Below, in pieces: positions 1 through 12,200 of a DNA stretch of 64,000 nucleotides. The first letter of the stretch is position 1, and every line of letters starts with the position of its first letter. This DNA comes from Psococerastis gibbosa (taxonomy: Eukaryota; Arthropoda; Insecta; Psocodea; Psocidae), in the NCBI GenBank assembly GCA_963971405.1, contig OZ020491.1, positions 19,462,855 through 19,526,854 of the forward strand, written 5' to 3'. The position numbers and the translations under genes were made by a program. Under the pieces are notes generated by a model. That model did not search any database. It was given only the letters and a program-made list of their open reading frames with translations, and was not told where the DNA came from.

Positions 1-581
1 AGTAACATTGGGTTATGAGATTTAATATTTAATAAAAAAGTGTCATGCTAGTATTTTATTTGGACATAGGGCTTTTTGAAGCTTGTAAGGCACGATGTAA
101 ATTGGACCACCGACATGAGAGAGTTAAATTTAACCGGGAAAAATCTAATTGGCGTTTAAAAATGTTATATAAATTATTTATGTGCATGTTATTGTAATAA
201 TGCATATTTTCCAATATTAACCTATCGATTCCTAACTTGAAATACCTATGGCTGTCATTGAGGATCTTCTTTTGGAGTTTCAATCTCTCAATTGGTTTGC
301 AGCGAATGTTTCAATTTCCTTATATATTACCAACAATCAACATCTATTCACATGTTGTTTATCTAACATAGATCATGGCAAACTAGCTAATGAACGACAA
401 TGGCGATCATAGAGACAATCAATAGCAACAACAAACAAACAAAAAAGATTGTTTGCACCCTTCTTAATAAGATTGAGATGTTTGATAAGAGAACATATGT
501 TTGGCTAGCGAGATTAATTACAATTTTGGACTTTCCATTGCGATGGACCCAGCCAGTTTTAAACATTGTTTTATGTGCTAT

Positions 582-724
582 GGTGCCCATTCCACATACG
601 TACAACGTCAATGAAAATTATGAAATTGAAGGTGGTAGCAGAATTTTTAGTATGTCTTTAATGTCTGCTACCACCTTCAATTTCATAATTTTCATTGAGG
701 ATGTACGTATGTGGAATGGGCACC
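582..724. mobile_element. Harbinger-like fold-back MITE H1
   Basis: Nearly perfect palindrome, 143 bp. Ends GGTGCCCATTCCACATACG; core GGTGGTAGCAGA. TAT repeats on both sides (579-581, 725-727). Confidence 0.88.
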
Positions 725-1228
725 TATAGAATTAGACTGTTTACAGTATGTAAATAGATTTATATAAATAAATTAAATTTTTGGAATACCTAATATTAAA
801 AAAGATAGAACTAACGATATTTCATTTATTTCTAACGAATTTCAATACTAAACTAATCCGTTTCGAAGTTGAATGAAACTATTCCTTAATAGCTGGATTA
901 AATCCAAACTACAGTACGCTGAATTAAATGTACATATGGAATTGTCACATATTATGTGAAATATGAAATCGTTTATTCATATATATAAGTGTAAAATTAA
1001 TAATAAGGTAGTTTTACATACATACGTAGTTATACATACGTATATAATATAGATATTTTTGAAAACGTACATAACGAAGCTATTAAACAATCAATAATCA
1101 ATTTAAAACATGTTCCTACATACTAAATTGCTTTCGATTCGTCACACAAATAAAATTGATAAGTTAATGAATCGTTTAAGACAACGCATCTCTGTTTTCA
1201 ACTGATACTTATTTATTATTATTTATAA

Positions 1229-1505
1229 GACAGTTATTCCACCGGACTAATTTGCTTCACTAATTGACTTTTGTTTTGAGATTTGTTTGTTTGTTTTGTT
1301 TTAAGGAGACTATTATGTAGATACTTAACTTATCTATTATAAATTAAGCTATAATATGGTAGAGACTTATTAATGATGTCTGCTACCATATTATAACTTA
1401 ATTTACAATAGATAAGTTAAGTATCTACATAATAGTCTCCTTAAAACAAAACAAACAAAAATCACAAGTGAATTAGTGAAGCAAATTTCCGGTGGAATAG
1501 CCGCC
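1229..1505. mobile_element. Harbinger-like fold-back MITE H2
   Basis: Long palindrome of 277 bp with a right end of CCGGTGGAATAGCCGCC and TAA on both sides (1226-1228, 1506-1508). Its arms hold the module AGACTATTATGTAGATACTT, also found in H5, H9 and the element at 1790-2310. The left end is diverged. Confidence 0.82.
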
Positions 1506-1789
1506 TAAGTTGATAGTGATTGCCCCGAATTGGATAGGAGGGAACTACGTGCGAAACATGCTGTGGTGAGGTGTGTGCGCCGTCTTACGATAGGCAGGGA
1601 CTAAAATGAGGGAGAAGCAGATTCTCAGGGGACGAATGGGGACATCATCTAAAGTTATCTCTACGCCAATGCACTATGCATATACACACTATATACATGT
1701 TCCAAATTAGGCAATAAAAGATTTATTTAAAAGTAAAAAACCACATATTTATTGAAGTCAGAGAAAACCATTAAGATGAAGCTGGCCGT

Positions 1790-2310
1790 ACACATTGGCC
1801 ACCCCTGGATCCCCTGGATCACACCAAAAAAAGGTTGGTTTATATTTTTTACTTAAGTTATAAGGATTTGGTCCACTCAATTGGTAGAGGACTAGGTATT
1901 TCATGAATAGTACTATGAAGTATTCTTTAGTTTTGATGTAGTTGGGCTATTTCAAATTTGATTTGAGATTTTTTGTTTGCTTTGTTTTAAGAAGACTATT
2001 ATGAAGATACTTAAACTATCTATTATAACTTAATTTATTATAGATAAGTTAAGTATCTACATAATAGTCTCCTTAAAACAAAAAATCACAAATCAAATTT
2101 GAAATAGCTTTAGGAGTTTTCCGTGAAACTGATCGGCGACAGAAATTTACCGAATTATCCAAATTCATGAAAAAATTATAACAACAAAAATGAAAAACAA
2201 TTTTTACTAGGGTGTGTGAAAGAGTCCTCTACGAATTGAATGGACCAAATCTTATAACTTAAATTAAAAAATATAAACCAACCTATTTTGGGGTAACCCA
2301 GGGTTGGCTA
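1790..2310. mobile_element. Large fold-back element with nested inverted repeat
   Basis: Outer arms (AAGGTTGGTTTATATTTTTT near 1831 and its complement near 2284) enclose an inner inverted repeat 1949-2110 that carries the same AGACTATTATG module as H2. Outer ends are diverged, so boundaries are approximate. Superfamily not assigned. Confidence 0.65.
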
Positions 2311-2391
2311 TTGTGAATAGTCAGCTTAAAATAATTGACTATTTCTGGGGAATTGCATTAGACTTTTTATTAAATATTTTGTAGCAGTTAA

Positions 2392-2783
2392 GGCTCAGTG
2401 TTCAAAATGTTTTGTAAACGAGAAATTATCGTACTTTTTGGACGAAATTAATTAATTAATTGCTCGTTCCACAGCCATAAAGATATAAAAGGGAACATAT
2501 ATGAAAAAATCTTAAAAAATACGTGCTTTCTGTGAAAGCTGTCTATTTCCCTCACAGATTTACAACTGTGCTACAAAATGGGTTTAAGGCTGTTTATCCA
2601 TTTTTTTTAAAGGTAATAATATTTCAGTTCAGAAAATATAAACTTCCTGCGATAACTTGGATTTTTTATGAGCTTTTTATCTGTTCACTTGTTTATCTTT
2701 GTATCTGTGGAATGAGCAATAAATTATTTTCGTCAAAAAATCAGCAAAATTTCTTGTTTACAAAAAATTTTGAACACTCAGCC
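2392..2783. mobile_element. TTAA-flanked fold-back element
   Basis: Terminal inverted repeats GGCTCAGTGTTCAAAAT / complement of GGCTGAGTGTTCAAAAT, flanked by TTAA at 2388-2391 and 2784-2787. TTAA duplication is the piggyBac habit, but the ends are not piggyBac-like, so the superfamily is open. Partial relatives occur near 49620-49840 and 56890-57000. Confidence 0.72.
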
Positions 2784-2787
2784 TTAA

Positions 2788-2927
2788 GGCGCTTATTCCA
2801 CCAACGTCAATAGTGATAGTAAATGTAGTATTGTCGTGGTAGCAGACATTTTTAGACTGTCTTTAATGTCTACGAGCACGTCAATACTACATTTACTATC
2901 ACTATTGACGATGGTGGAATAAGCGAC
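2788..2927. mobile_element. Harbinger-like fold-back MITE H3
   Basis: Palindrome with ends GGCGCTTATTCCACCAACG and core GTGGTAGCAGACATT, flanked by TAA (2785-2787, 2928-2930). It abuts the right end of the TTAA-flanked element and shares its flanking TTAA. Confidence 0.87.
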
Positions 2928-3030
2928 TAATGATTCAATGCGACGATTTCAGTGATACTACCGACTAAAAAAAAAACATTTTGTGACAAATTGCCTTATG
3001 CGTTTATGCTCCTTAAATATACTTGGATAA

Positions 3031-3414
3031 GGTGCCCATTCCATCGACCGGCTAGGGCTATTTACAAAAACAGTGACGTGGTAGCAGACATTCAAGACTT
3101 AGGCAGGGTTTCCACCGACCTCGCATTGCAGAATTGACGGAAATTTTTATGTTCCTCTATGCCATAGTTAAAATTGATCAATGATCATACAGTAAAATCA
3201 CAAACAAACAAACTAACATTAAAAAATGGCGTCATGGGATATGTTAAGTACAAACATTTTAATAGATTTCTATAAAAAGAAAAATTCTAATTTCCGTCAA
3301 TGTCATTTGCATTCTGCAATGCGAGGTCGGTGGAAACACCACCTAAGTCTTGAATGTCTGCTACCACGTCACCGTTTTTGTAAATAGCCCTAGCCGGTCG
3401 GTGGAATGGGCACC
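3031..3414. mobile_element. Harbinger-like composite MITE H4 with MADF-like ORF start
   Basis: 384-bp fold-back element flanked by TAA. Outer arms: GGTGCCCATTCC, ACCGGCTAGGGCTA, GTGACGTGGTAGCAGACATT. Inner arms: GGCAGGGTTTCCACCGACCT, GCATTGCAGAA. The centre has an ATG at 3226 opening a frame [19 protein letters not shown]. Confidence 0.88.
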
Positions 3415-3944
3415 TAAAATATACTTGGATAACTTTACATAGTAATCTGAGGGTTACACAGAGTGCATAGGTGTAGAGAAAGGGGAGGGGGGGCGGGGTG
3501 AAGGGTAGGGCTGATATTTACCAGACCGCAAATGAAGATGAATGAAGATGGAGTGGGGATGGCTAATGAGTAGGCTTGAGTTGTTTTCGTTTGGAGGAAA
3601 CACTGCGAGGCCGCGCGGACGCCCCGGCAGCGGTTTCGTTGCTGAAACCAAACACACCCCTATTGCCTACTCCTAGTCCAAACAACTCTTACGTTAATCT
3701 ACTAAATACCCTCAACTCAAAAAAAACAACAACTACATACTTAAAATAAAACACGTACGCCCTAACCTATTACTCGTTAAAGATACATACATAACTAACC
3801 TAACCAAAATAACATTAACTATCTATATCATAAACTAAAAATATAGAATAATTGACTAATGAGCGTCCCTGTAATTAAGTCACATACGGCAAATTCCCGT
3901 GGCTACAGAAGAAAAGAAAAAAAAAGTGTAAACTATTGGGAAAT

Positions 3945-4162
3945 ATAAATAAATAAATTAGGACTTTTTATTGTTCCTATTACTAAGCCAACCTAGCGGA
4001 GTTAGGGCTATAAAGCCCTTTCTTACACTCAACTAGGAAGGCCCGGGACCGCCTGCTTTACATGCCCTCCGAAGCATGGCCTGAAAATGTAGCCAGTGTG
4101 GGACTCGAACCAACAACCTTTCGGGTGAAAGTCAGAGTCTGTACCACTACGCTACATGTCTT
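3945..4162 (-). mobile_element. tRNA-Glu-derived SINE, full-length copy a
   Basis: On the minus strand the head (TAGCGTAGTGG box A, GACTTTCACCC anticodon arm with TTC, GGTTCGAGTCC box B) resembles tRNA-Glu. It is followed by a body with GCTTTATAGCCCTAACTCCG and an A/T-rich TTATTTATTTA tail. Confidence 0.85.
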
Positions 4163-5112
4163 GAATATATAGTATGCTTACATACTTATTACATGTTGCT
4201 GACCACAGCAACCCAAATAGAGCAGTGGTCTTGAGAGAGTATCCTCTACCTGTGCTCCGACCTAAGCCCTTATTGAGCTGTCGTGCCACGGCATTTTATT
4301 TTTATACTTATAACGAAAATTCACATCAACCTATAACACAGAGGGCATGCAGTCGTAGTAATTTCCGATCATGACACAATAAAAAATATAAAAAATAAAC
4401 AACAAACTTCGAATGGACACTATTTTGCAGGCTTGCCAGCTGTGAATAATTTAATGTTGATGCCATGAAGGCTAATTCTTTTGATTTATTCTTACATACT
4501 GCGGTGCAAAAAGATGTGAAAAAAAATCGTGAAAATTGAATAAATAAAAATAAATCTATGCATAGATCCATGCATAAAACTTTCATTCACAGTATTTACA
4601 CGAGGTTAATTTACATGTACAGTATATAACAGTATCTTAGCAAATAAAACTGATTCATTATTAATTCGTATCCTCATAACAACTCATTTATTAATTTAAT
4701 TTTGCGCCTTTCAAAAATATACTGCTCACGTTAGCAGACGTTTTAAACCCAAGCTCGACATTCAAGCTATGATATCAATCAGGGCATATTCCTGTATCTA
4801 CATAATTTTTTTTCAATAAAGTTATTCCGAAAATTAAAAAATGGCTTCTGAATTAAAATACTTCGCTTTAAAACTTACTTTACTTTTTACTTTAATTATT
4901 TTACTTTACTATAATTACTCTTTACGTTAACTTACAATTTTAAATGGTATGAATTAAACTGATTTGAAATTAAAACTAAGTTTTTTTTGCTAACACAGAC
5001 GTGAAATAGAAAACATGTTGCATCATCTACAGCGTTTACTGTGCGAGCCCCCGACAAGTTGATTAACTTGGGGCCCACAGGTTATTTGTATTATAAGGGT
5101 ATAATTGTTAAT

Positions 5113-5115
<3 letters not shown>

Positions 5116-5152
<37 letters not shown>
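5116..5152. repeat. Poly-A run
   Basis: More than 30 consecutive A. No adjacent LINE or pseudogene recognised. Confidence 0.9.
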
Positions 5153-5159
<7 letters not shown>

Positions 5160-5959
5160 GAACATCACACCTAGCACAAACGGAAAAAACATACGGAATA
5201 GCCTACCTCGGGGATTATTTATACCATTGTAACAAGAAAATAAAACTAATCCGCTGGCTTGTAAATAGAGCAGAAGACATTCAGTTGTTTGGTCATATTC
5301 CACATACAATATCTAGCATATGCAAAAATGAACAGCAATTAATCTTTGTTGACAAACAATTTAATTTTTAAATTATTTAATTTACATTCAATGAGGGTAA
5401 TTTTGGACAATTAACACGTAAATATACAATAGTTAAATATACGGTGCACTCTCACTAGCAACTAGTTACTTCACCATCTTGGCCTAACTTATTTCCGCAT
5501 AGGCTATTCTTTTCCGTTTGGGCTATGGCTGGACGTCGCCAAACATTTATCATCAACGTTTATGGAACTAGTGTTCTATATAAGAGGGATGGGACATTTG
5601 CTTCCCACCAAAAATATACTTTTTAATTTCTGGGGCCACTTGCCACGCTTCCTATGACCAGCCATTGAAAAAACGTGGTCAGGATTAAAAAAAAATTTGG
5701 CGCACTGGAATGTCTCATCTCTCCTATATATACTGTATATGTAGTCGCATACGCTTGGGCCCCTGAAAAACATTCTCACATACACACGCCACTTCCAAAC
5801 ACATTCCCTGTGGACAAAGGCAGATTCTACGCAGCAGTGCTACTAGGAGATTTGTCCGCAGACTGTGCACCAGCAACAGCTCAACAGAGTCTGATGAAGC
5901 AGGCCATCTGCCAGCAGCACTTCTGCATAGAATCTGCTTTTGCGCACCAGGCTTATCAC

Positions 5960-6273
5960 TCACCTGCGGCGACGCAGAGACGCATTCTGCCCCGGTAGGC
6001 CAAAGTAGCCGCGCGGGATGACCATGCGGGCGTTACCCTGCGCCGGTCTGGACCCGCCGTGCGCGGTCAATGCGGTCAGGTGGGCCGCGTAACCCTCCGA
6101 CAGGACGGTGCAGAGAGCGTGGTGTTTCTTGGACACCTTCCCCACTATGTATATCTGCCGTTCCTTGAGCCCGATATTCGCGTACACCGTAATGTCCTTA
6201 CTGCTCCCGTATGCAGCGTGGATGATGACACCGTGTTCGTTAATTAGGCTTCGAAGGTAATCTGCTTTGTGAC
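5960..6273 (-). CDS. rdgB: rdgB exon 17, C-terminus and stop
   Basis: Codes residues 1082-1185: [73 protein letters not shown] and a final LRRRR. The TGA at 5962-5960 lies inside AG|GTGAGT, a perfect donor consensus. The same RRRR end in fly RdgB supports use of the stop. Confidence 0.96.
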
Positions 6274-9200
6274 CTGTCAATATTAATAAGTTAAGTATTT
6301 TTTGTATTTAAAATGGTTAATCGCATACAAACAATTTAATGAATGTATCCGATTAAACTTTTCAATCGCCCAACTAAGTAACCTAACAGGTACTTGCGTC
6401 GAGTGACGACACGCCTCCGACCGCAAGGTGTCTAGAGACTCGCACAAGTACAAGCACTGTGGGACCACACGAAGAGAAGACGTGTGAGTGACTGTTCGGT
6501 GGAGGGTGCCAGACCACTAGGACGACTAAGGATGTCCTTAGAAATAACAGTAAGGGAGGACATCAGGACCCTTGGTTTGCCCCCAGAAGATGCAAAAGAC
6601 TGTAACACGTGGAAATTGAAGATCTGTGCCGCCGACCCCATGGGAGAGATAAGGCGCGGTTAAAGTAAAGAAATTACCGGCTGGTAGGTATACAATGTGT
6701 GCCCGTTGTTTCATTGCATTGACACGTCTTCTGGCTCTACAGCCATTGATGAGCTTTGGCCTGCTCGACAACACTCCTACAGTCATCTTGGTTTTGTACA
6801 ACACTCCACCATCTACGGACTTCCAACTCGCGAAGGTCAGTTTCCAACTCATCCTTCCAGTGTTGACACTTTACAAGCAAGCACACCTACAATATCTTCA
6901 TCAAATTTCCCTACCCTTAAAGGAAAGAAGAAAATGTCAAAGTTGCTCACCCAGAGGATCGGTGGATAGGCCGTCAGCAAAAGATATAAGGCCGTGAGGA
7001 AAATTGTGCTGAGAGAGCCAGGAGACAACCTTCTGCTGTTGCATATCAGGCCGTCCTGTGATGTATATTATCAAATATCCCAACTCTTGCCAATGTCTGT
7101 AAAATTCAACAAAATAAATAAGTCTACAAAAATTGTGAATGAGTGATTTTTTTCTTGGTCTTTCTGATCATTATGTCCTAATCTCATTCATTGAAAGTCG
7201 CCTGGCTACGTCACATGAACAGGCTTTCACGGACTCTACTGCTAATTCAGCATTTTTCTAGCACAGACCGTAGAAAGCAATTCATTGACAGCTATACAGG
7301 GTGTTACAATATATGAGATAGATACAGAATGTGCCAACAACTAAACCGTAATATACGGTGCCCATAGGCAGGTGCCTGGAGCACAGTTGTTTCTATTTAA
7401 TAAGAATCCAAGTCAGAAACCTGGTAGATACCTAACAACATCGACTGCCCCAGGTCGTACCTTAGGGTCCTCACAGTGAGAGACATACTAGCAGTGAATG
7501 AGTTGTCACTCGATCTTCACCGGTATGATGGTTATGTAGAGGTCCACACGACCGACTTACTTAACAACACCGACGGCACCAGCTCTGACCTTGGGATCCC
7601 TCCTAGTCACAGACATGCTGGCGGTGAATGAGCCGTCGATGCTGAAAACGGGACACTCGGTCCTCGGCTGTATGATGGCCATGTAGAGGTGCACACCACA
7701 GACTTACCTAACAACGTCGACGGCACCAGCTCTGACTTTGGGATCCCTCCCAGTCACAGACATGCTGGCGGTGAATGAGCCGTCGATGCTAAAAACGGCA
7801 CACTCAGTCCTCGGCGGTATGATGGCCATGTAGAAGTCCACACAGGTGTGGTCACCACGGACGATCATCTTAACGGGGTACATCCCATAGCCGAGAGCCT
7901 GCTCGGGGCTAATGATGTGTGTACATCTGCCAGTCTTGTCCGTCACTTCCGTCGCCAGATACGACCACTCTCCGGCCGGTGCATCTTTCATAATGTGAAT
8001 GTCGACCTTTTCCCCTGAAATTTTCAAATAATTACGAGCCTGAACTAGGAATTGAGATGCGCAATCTTTCATAGAGCTCAAAAGAACTTCCAATGATTCT
8101 GGATAAGACAGAATGAAAACTAAAATTAGAAACTTCTGGAAACTAGTCAACACATTGAAACAGAAGAAGAACAACGTGACGTCAGTGAAAGATGGTAAAA
8201 ATAACCCAGTCTCGAAAACTTCTTCTGCAACGGCGGTTCTCAACAAACTCGTCTCTAGTCATTATACAAATAGGTGCCCCAGACAACTACTTGTAGTGCT
8301 CATCGAATAGCGTTTAAGTGTAGCTCAAACACCAGGACTCTTAGTTGCCAATTATCAATACCAAAGCCTTTTCTGAACTAAGTTGCAAGAAATGGTTGGA
8401 AAGCGAGAGTGGTAAGTAAATCGGCGAGCAGTGAGTCTAAACACAATGACCTCTAATGTTGCCTAGTGTTCGTTCTTTCTCTCGACCATTACTTCATGGC
8501 ATTAACAAAATAATGGCAATAATTTAAGAAGTATTGCATTTCGGGCCGCCAATTTCCAACGCTCTTAATGCATTTAGAAAAAAAAAAAATAGGCGCCCAT
8601 TCCACCGGCATTGCTTCATTAAAATTCACTTGTGTTTTGAGATTTTTATTTTTTATTTTTATTTCAAGGAGACTATTATGTAGATACTTAACTTATCTAT
8701 TATACGTTAAATTATAATATGGTAGCAGGCATCATTAATAATATTATAACTTAATTTATTATAAATAAGTTAAGTATCTACATAATAGTCTCCATAAAAT
8801 AAAACAAACGAAAATCTCAAAACACAAGTGAATTTTAGTGAAGCAAATTTTCCGGTGGAATGGGCGCTTTACCTGAGAGAGCAATAACGTCCAAAGGTCC
8901 ATACATAAACCTTGCAGTCAACTTCTGGGGATGACCCTCCCTGACTATAACATCGTTGCCCCTATGATTGGCCGTCATGTTCTTCAACTTGACCGACGTT
9001 CTTTTCTTTATCCATTTCTCACGCGGTTGACTCGGGCTAAACGAGGAAAGCTCTTTATCAGGCTGGTTCACTACTGGCACCTCGAATCTTCCCACCTGCA
9101 ATTTTCATCAACAATATTAAATGAGAGTGAAGAACGCTAACTTACCCCGGGGTAGAATTTTCGGGGTCACTGCCTTGCATAATTAATTAGAAACTAACAA

Positions 9201-12200
9201 TTAGGCGGGGATTCCACCGACCGGCTAGGGCTAAACACAAAATCGGTGACGTGGTAGCAGACATTCAAGACTTAGGCGGGGTTTCCATCGACCTCGCATT
9301 GCAGAATGCAAATGACATAGACGGAAATGTTTGTTTTCCTCTATTCCATAGTTAAAATTGATCAATGATCACATAGTAAAATCACAAACAAACAAACTAA
9401 AATTAAAAAATGGCGTCATGGGATATGTTAATTACAAACATTTTAATAGATTTCTATAAAAAGAAAAACAAACATTTCCGTCAATGTCATTTGCATTCTG
9501 CAATGCGAGGTCGGTGGAAACCCCACCTAAGTCTTGAATGTCTGCTACCACGTCACCGTTTTTTGTATTTAGCCCTAGCCGGTCGGTGGAATCCCCACCT
9601 TACTTCAAGGCTATTAATCCAAAACTAGCTTTAAATATCTTGAGGCAAGTCATGGGCACCCGTATGAAAGGGGGGGAGGTGGGACTTGGAGCTAGCATAC
9701 AGACCTACCAACTTGTTATAGCCATTGTATTGCTTAACAAGGACAATAGTCCGCTTTTGTTACATAGAATTTGTTAATATTTACTTTATTCCTTATACTA
9801 GGTTTGTCGTGCCACCCTCCCACGCTTCGGCTTGATGGGGCACACCCTGTAATTTTATGTCCATATATTTTTGTCGAGAAATACACGGTTTTTCTATCTA
9901 TCTATCTACCTAAACTGTTAGTTTAAAACCCACATTTCCCTGTTAGTTGTAAGTGTCACGAACCTAAATATGAATTAATAGCTGTTTTCAAATATGATAT
10001 AACCTGCGAAACTGAACTCATACTACGCTTGCGTAGAAATATTTCGCTTCACCGGAGGCTATGCCCCCACCCCCTGTTATAGGCGCCCATGGTGTAAGTT
10101 GACAAATTTCTGCAAGTCAGAGATGCCACTTCTTCTTCTTCTTCAGCCAACGCCCGTCCTTGGCTGGTAGGCCGCATAGTAGAGCTGGGCCAATCCCACC
10201 TGTGTCGTAGTTCAGTTTTCTACCTCAACGTCTCCTATCCACCCCCAGTCAGAGATTCCAGCAAGAAACACTGTGTTTTCTCAAGCTATGCCGATGGCCC
10301 TACTGTACTTTAATAATATCAATGATAAATAATGACTTTTTTTCCTATACCTAACCTAATCCTGTAACGTTTGCTAGAAACGGCGATAATGTAATGTGTA
10401 TATCTTCCGCGCGATGGCAGGTGTGTCGTTATATATTTGCTGGGAGCTATCAGGTAATCCATTATTTAAAAAAAATTCAAATTTCACTTTCTGTACATTG
10501 ATAGATTTAGAGTTGTGTCCCTTTTCTTCCGAAGTAGCGACACTCTGACTCAAAATGTCTTGAAAATAATAATACCTGTCGGAGTATGAAGGCAATGACA
10601 TCGAAGGACTCCCAGTAACTGGCGTGGAAGAGGTGAGGAAGCGAATTAGTCGGAAAGTTGGCCAAACCTTCGGGACAGTAGAGAGCGTAGTCCAGTCGTT
10701 TGTTCCCCCACCACCGCTGGGTTACTGGTAAAAATATTAATTTTGGTTACGCCAATAAATCCACAGTTAAAGCAGACTAGAAAGCAGAAACGTGTTTTTT
10801 TTCGTTTTGCTTTAAAGTCAGTGCCGGATTTGCCTAAGGTGCCCTTTGCCTTGCCCCCCTAAAAAAAAAGGTTTCTAGGGTTATAGGTCGGCCTAATTGA
10901 CGATACCTGACACTTCCAAATCCGGCACACTTTGTATGTCATTCGTCTCTGAAGGGCTAGGTGAGAAAATGATCATGAACGAAATGAATTGAATGGTCTG
11001 AATGTTGCCACTACACTAACAGTATTGTCTAATTTGGAAACATATAGAAATATGAGCGCCATATAGCATCAATAAGGCCTGCTGCTTTAGGGGCAAGAAT
11101 TAAATTGCGACTTTACAACAGGCAATAAGAAAGGATGGGGAGTAAACCTCAAAGAAAAGTTCAAGTAGAGAACTGATATAATGGATCGTTTATGTTGAGA
11201 ATTTGTGCAGACGTAATTAAATTTAAATTTAAATAATTAGTAATGGAAAATAACAATTAAAAAATAAAATAAAAAATCAGTGAGGCAGCATGCATCATAA
11301 TTTAGTTTTTAATACTACGTACCCCAACAGGCTTATTTTTTACATATTATTAATATTTTTATACAAATATTAGTTTCCAAATTAAAATTGATGATTGGCA
11401 TTAGTTTGAAATTTAAACAACACTGGGTGAATTCTTTCCTCGGAATATCAATATACCATGCAGGTACAGTCCAGTAAACCTCGCAAGGATCCCGATTGGG
11501 TTTTTTTCTTCTTCATAAATGTTCCGATTTCCATAGAACTGTATAATTTTAGTCATAGAATGCCATGAGGAACATTTCTGTGAAAACGAAAGTGAAGCTG
11601 CAATCAATTCCGATGTTGATCCCTATTTTAGTGGACTAATATATGTCGTTTAAAAGCATTATCTGCAGCTTTTACTTAAACTCACAGTGCTGGTTAAATA
11701 TTTCAAACTATAATGACCCATATGGACACAGTACAATTATAGTAAATCATTTGCACTGCTGCCTATGAAGGATCTGGTATTTATTATGTCACACTGTTAT
11801 TGACGTAAAAATTAACATTTATTTTAAGTTATAGTGTTATTTATTGCGTCTCTACGATTTTTTATTTTTTTCGGGTAAAGCTGCTTTTACTGCACGCACT
11901 TGTTGGAAGCGTAAGAAGACAGGCACGCTTAAGCTCTTGAGGGTCAATTGGGATGATCTTACGCTATTTGAGCAGTGTTTTTCAGACGAATGCCAGTCAT
12001 CATTGCGTGCAAAAAAGCAATTCTACCCGAAATATCACCTTGTAGGTATTTCAGCCGAATTTATAAAAAGAAGAATGCTTGGGGCGGGCTTATGCTTGTG
12101 TTTTTATTAATAAAAAATTTGAGTAAGACCATTTGCTTCAGGAGAAAAAGTGTTCAATCATGAGTATTTCAGGTATTCCCTAACCACTCAAGCGTCGCTG

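Larger units (their letters stand above)
1..5959. other. Intergenic DNA downstream of rdgB
   Basis: No credible gene. The stretch 540-3440 is a near-continuous series of fold-back elements. 3945-4162 is a SINE. 5116-5152 is a poly-A run. 3450-3900 and 4200-5900 show nothing I can assign except AT-rich spacer. Confidence 0.7.

Noticed and set aside
400..729. 109-codon plus-strand frame
   Set aside because: Its second half is the palindromic MITE H1; no coding evidence.
4085..4162. tRNA-Glu-like sequence as a tRNA gene
   Set aside because: The acceptor stem is not paired and the same sequence recurs with a constant 3' body, so it is a SINE head.
5675..6247. Plus-strand frames over rdgB exon 17
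   Set aside because: Antisense shadows; the minus strand encodes the conserved LNS2 C-terminus.
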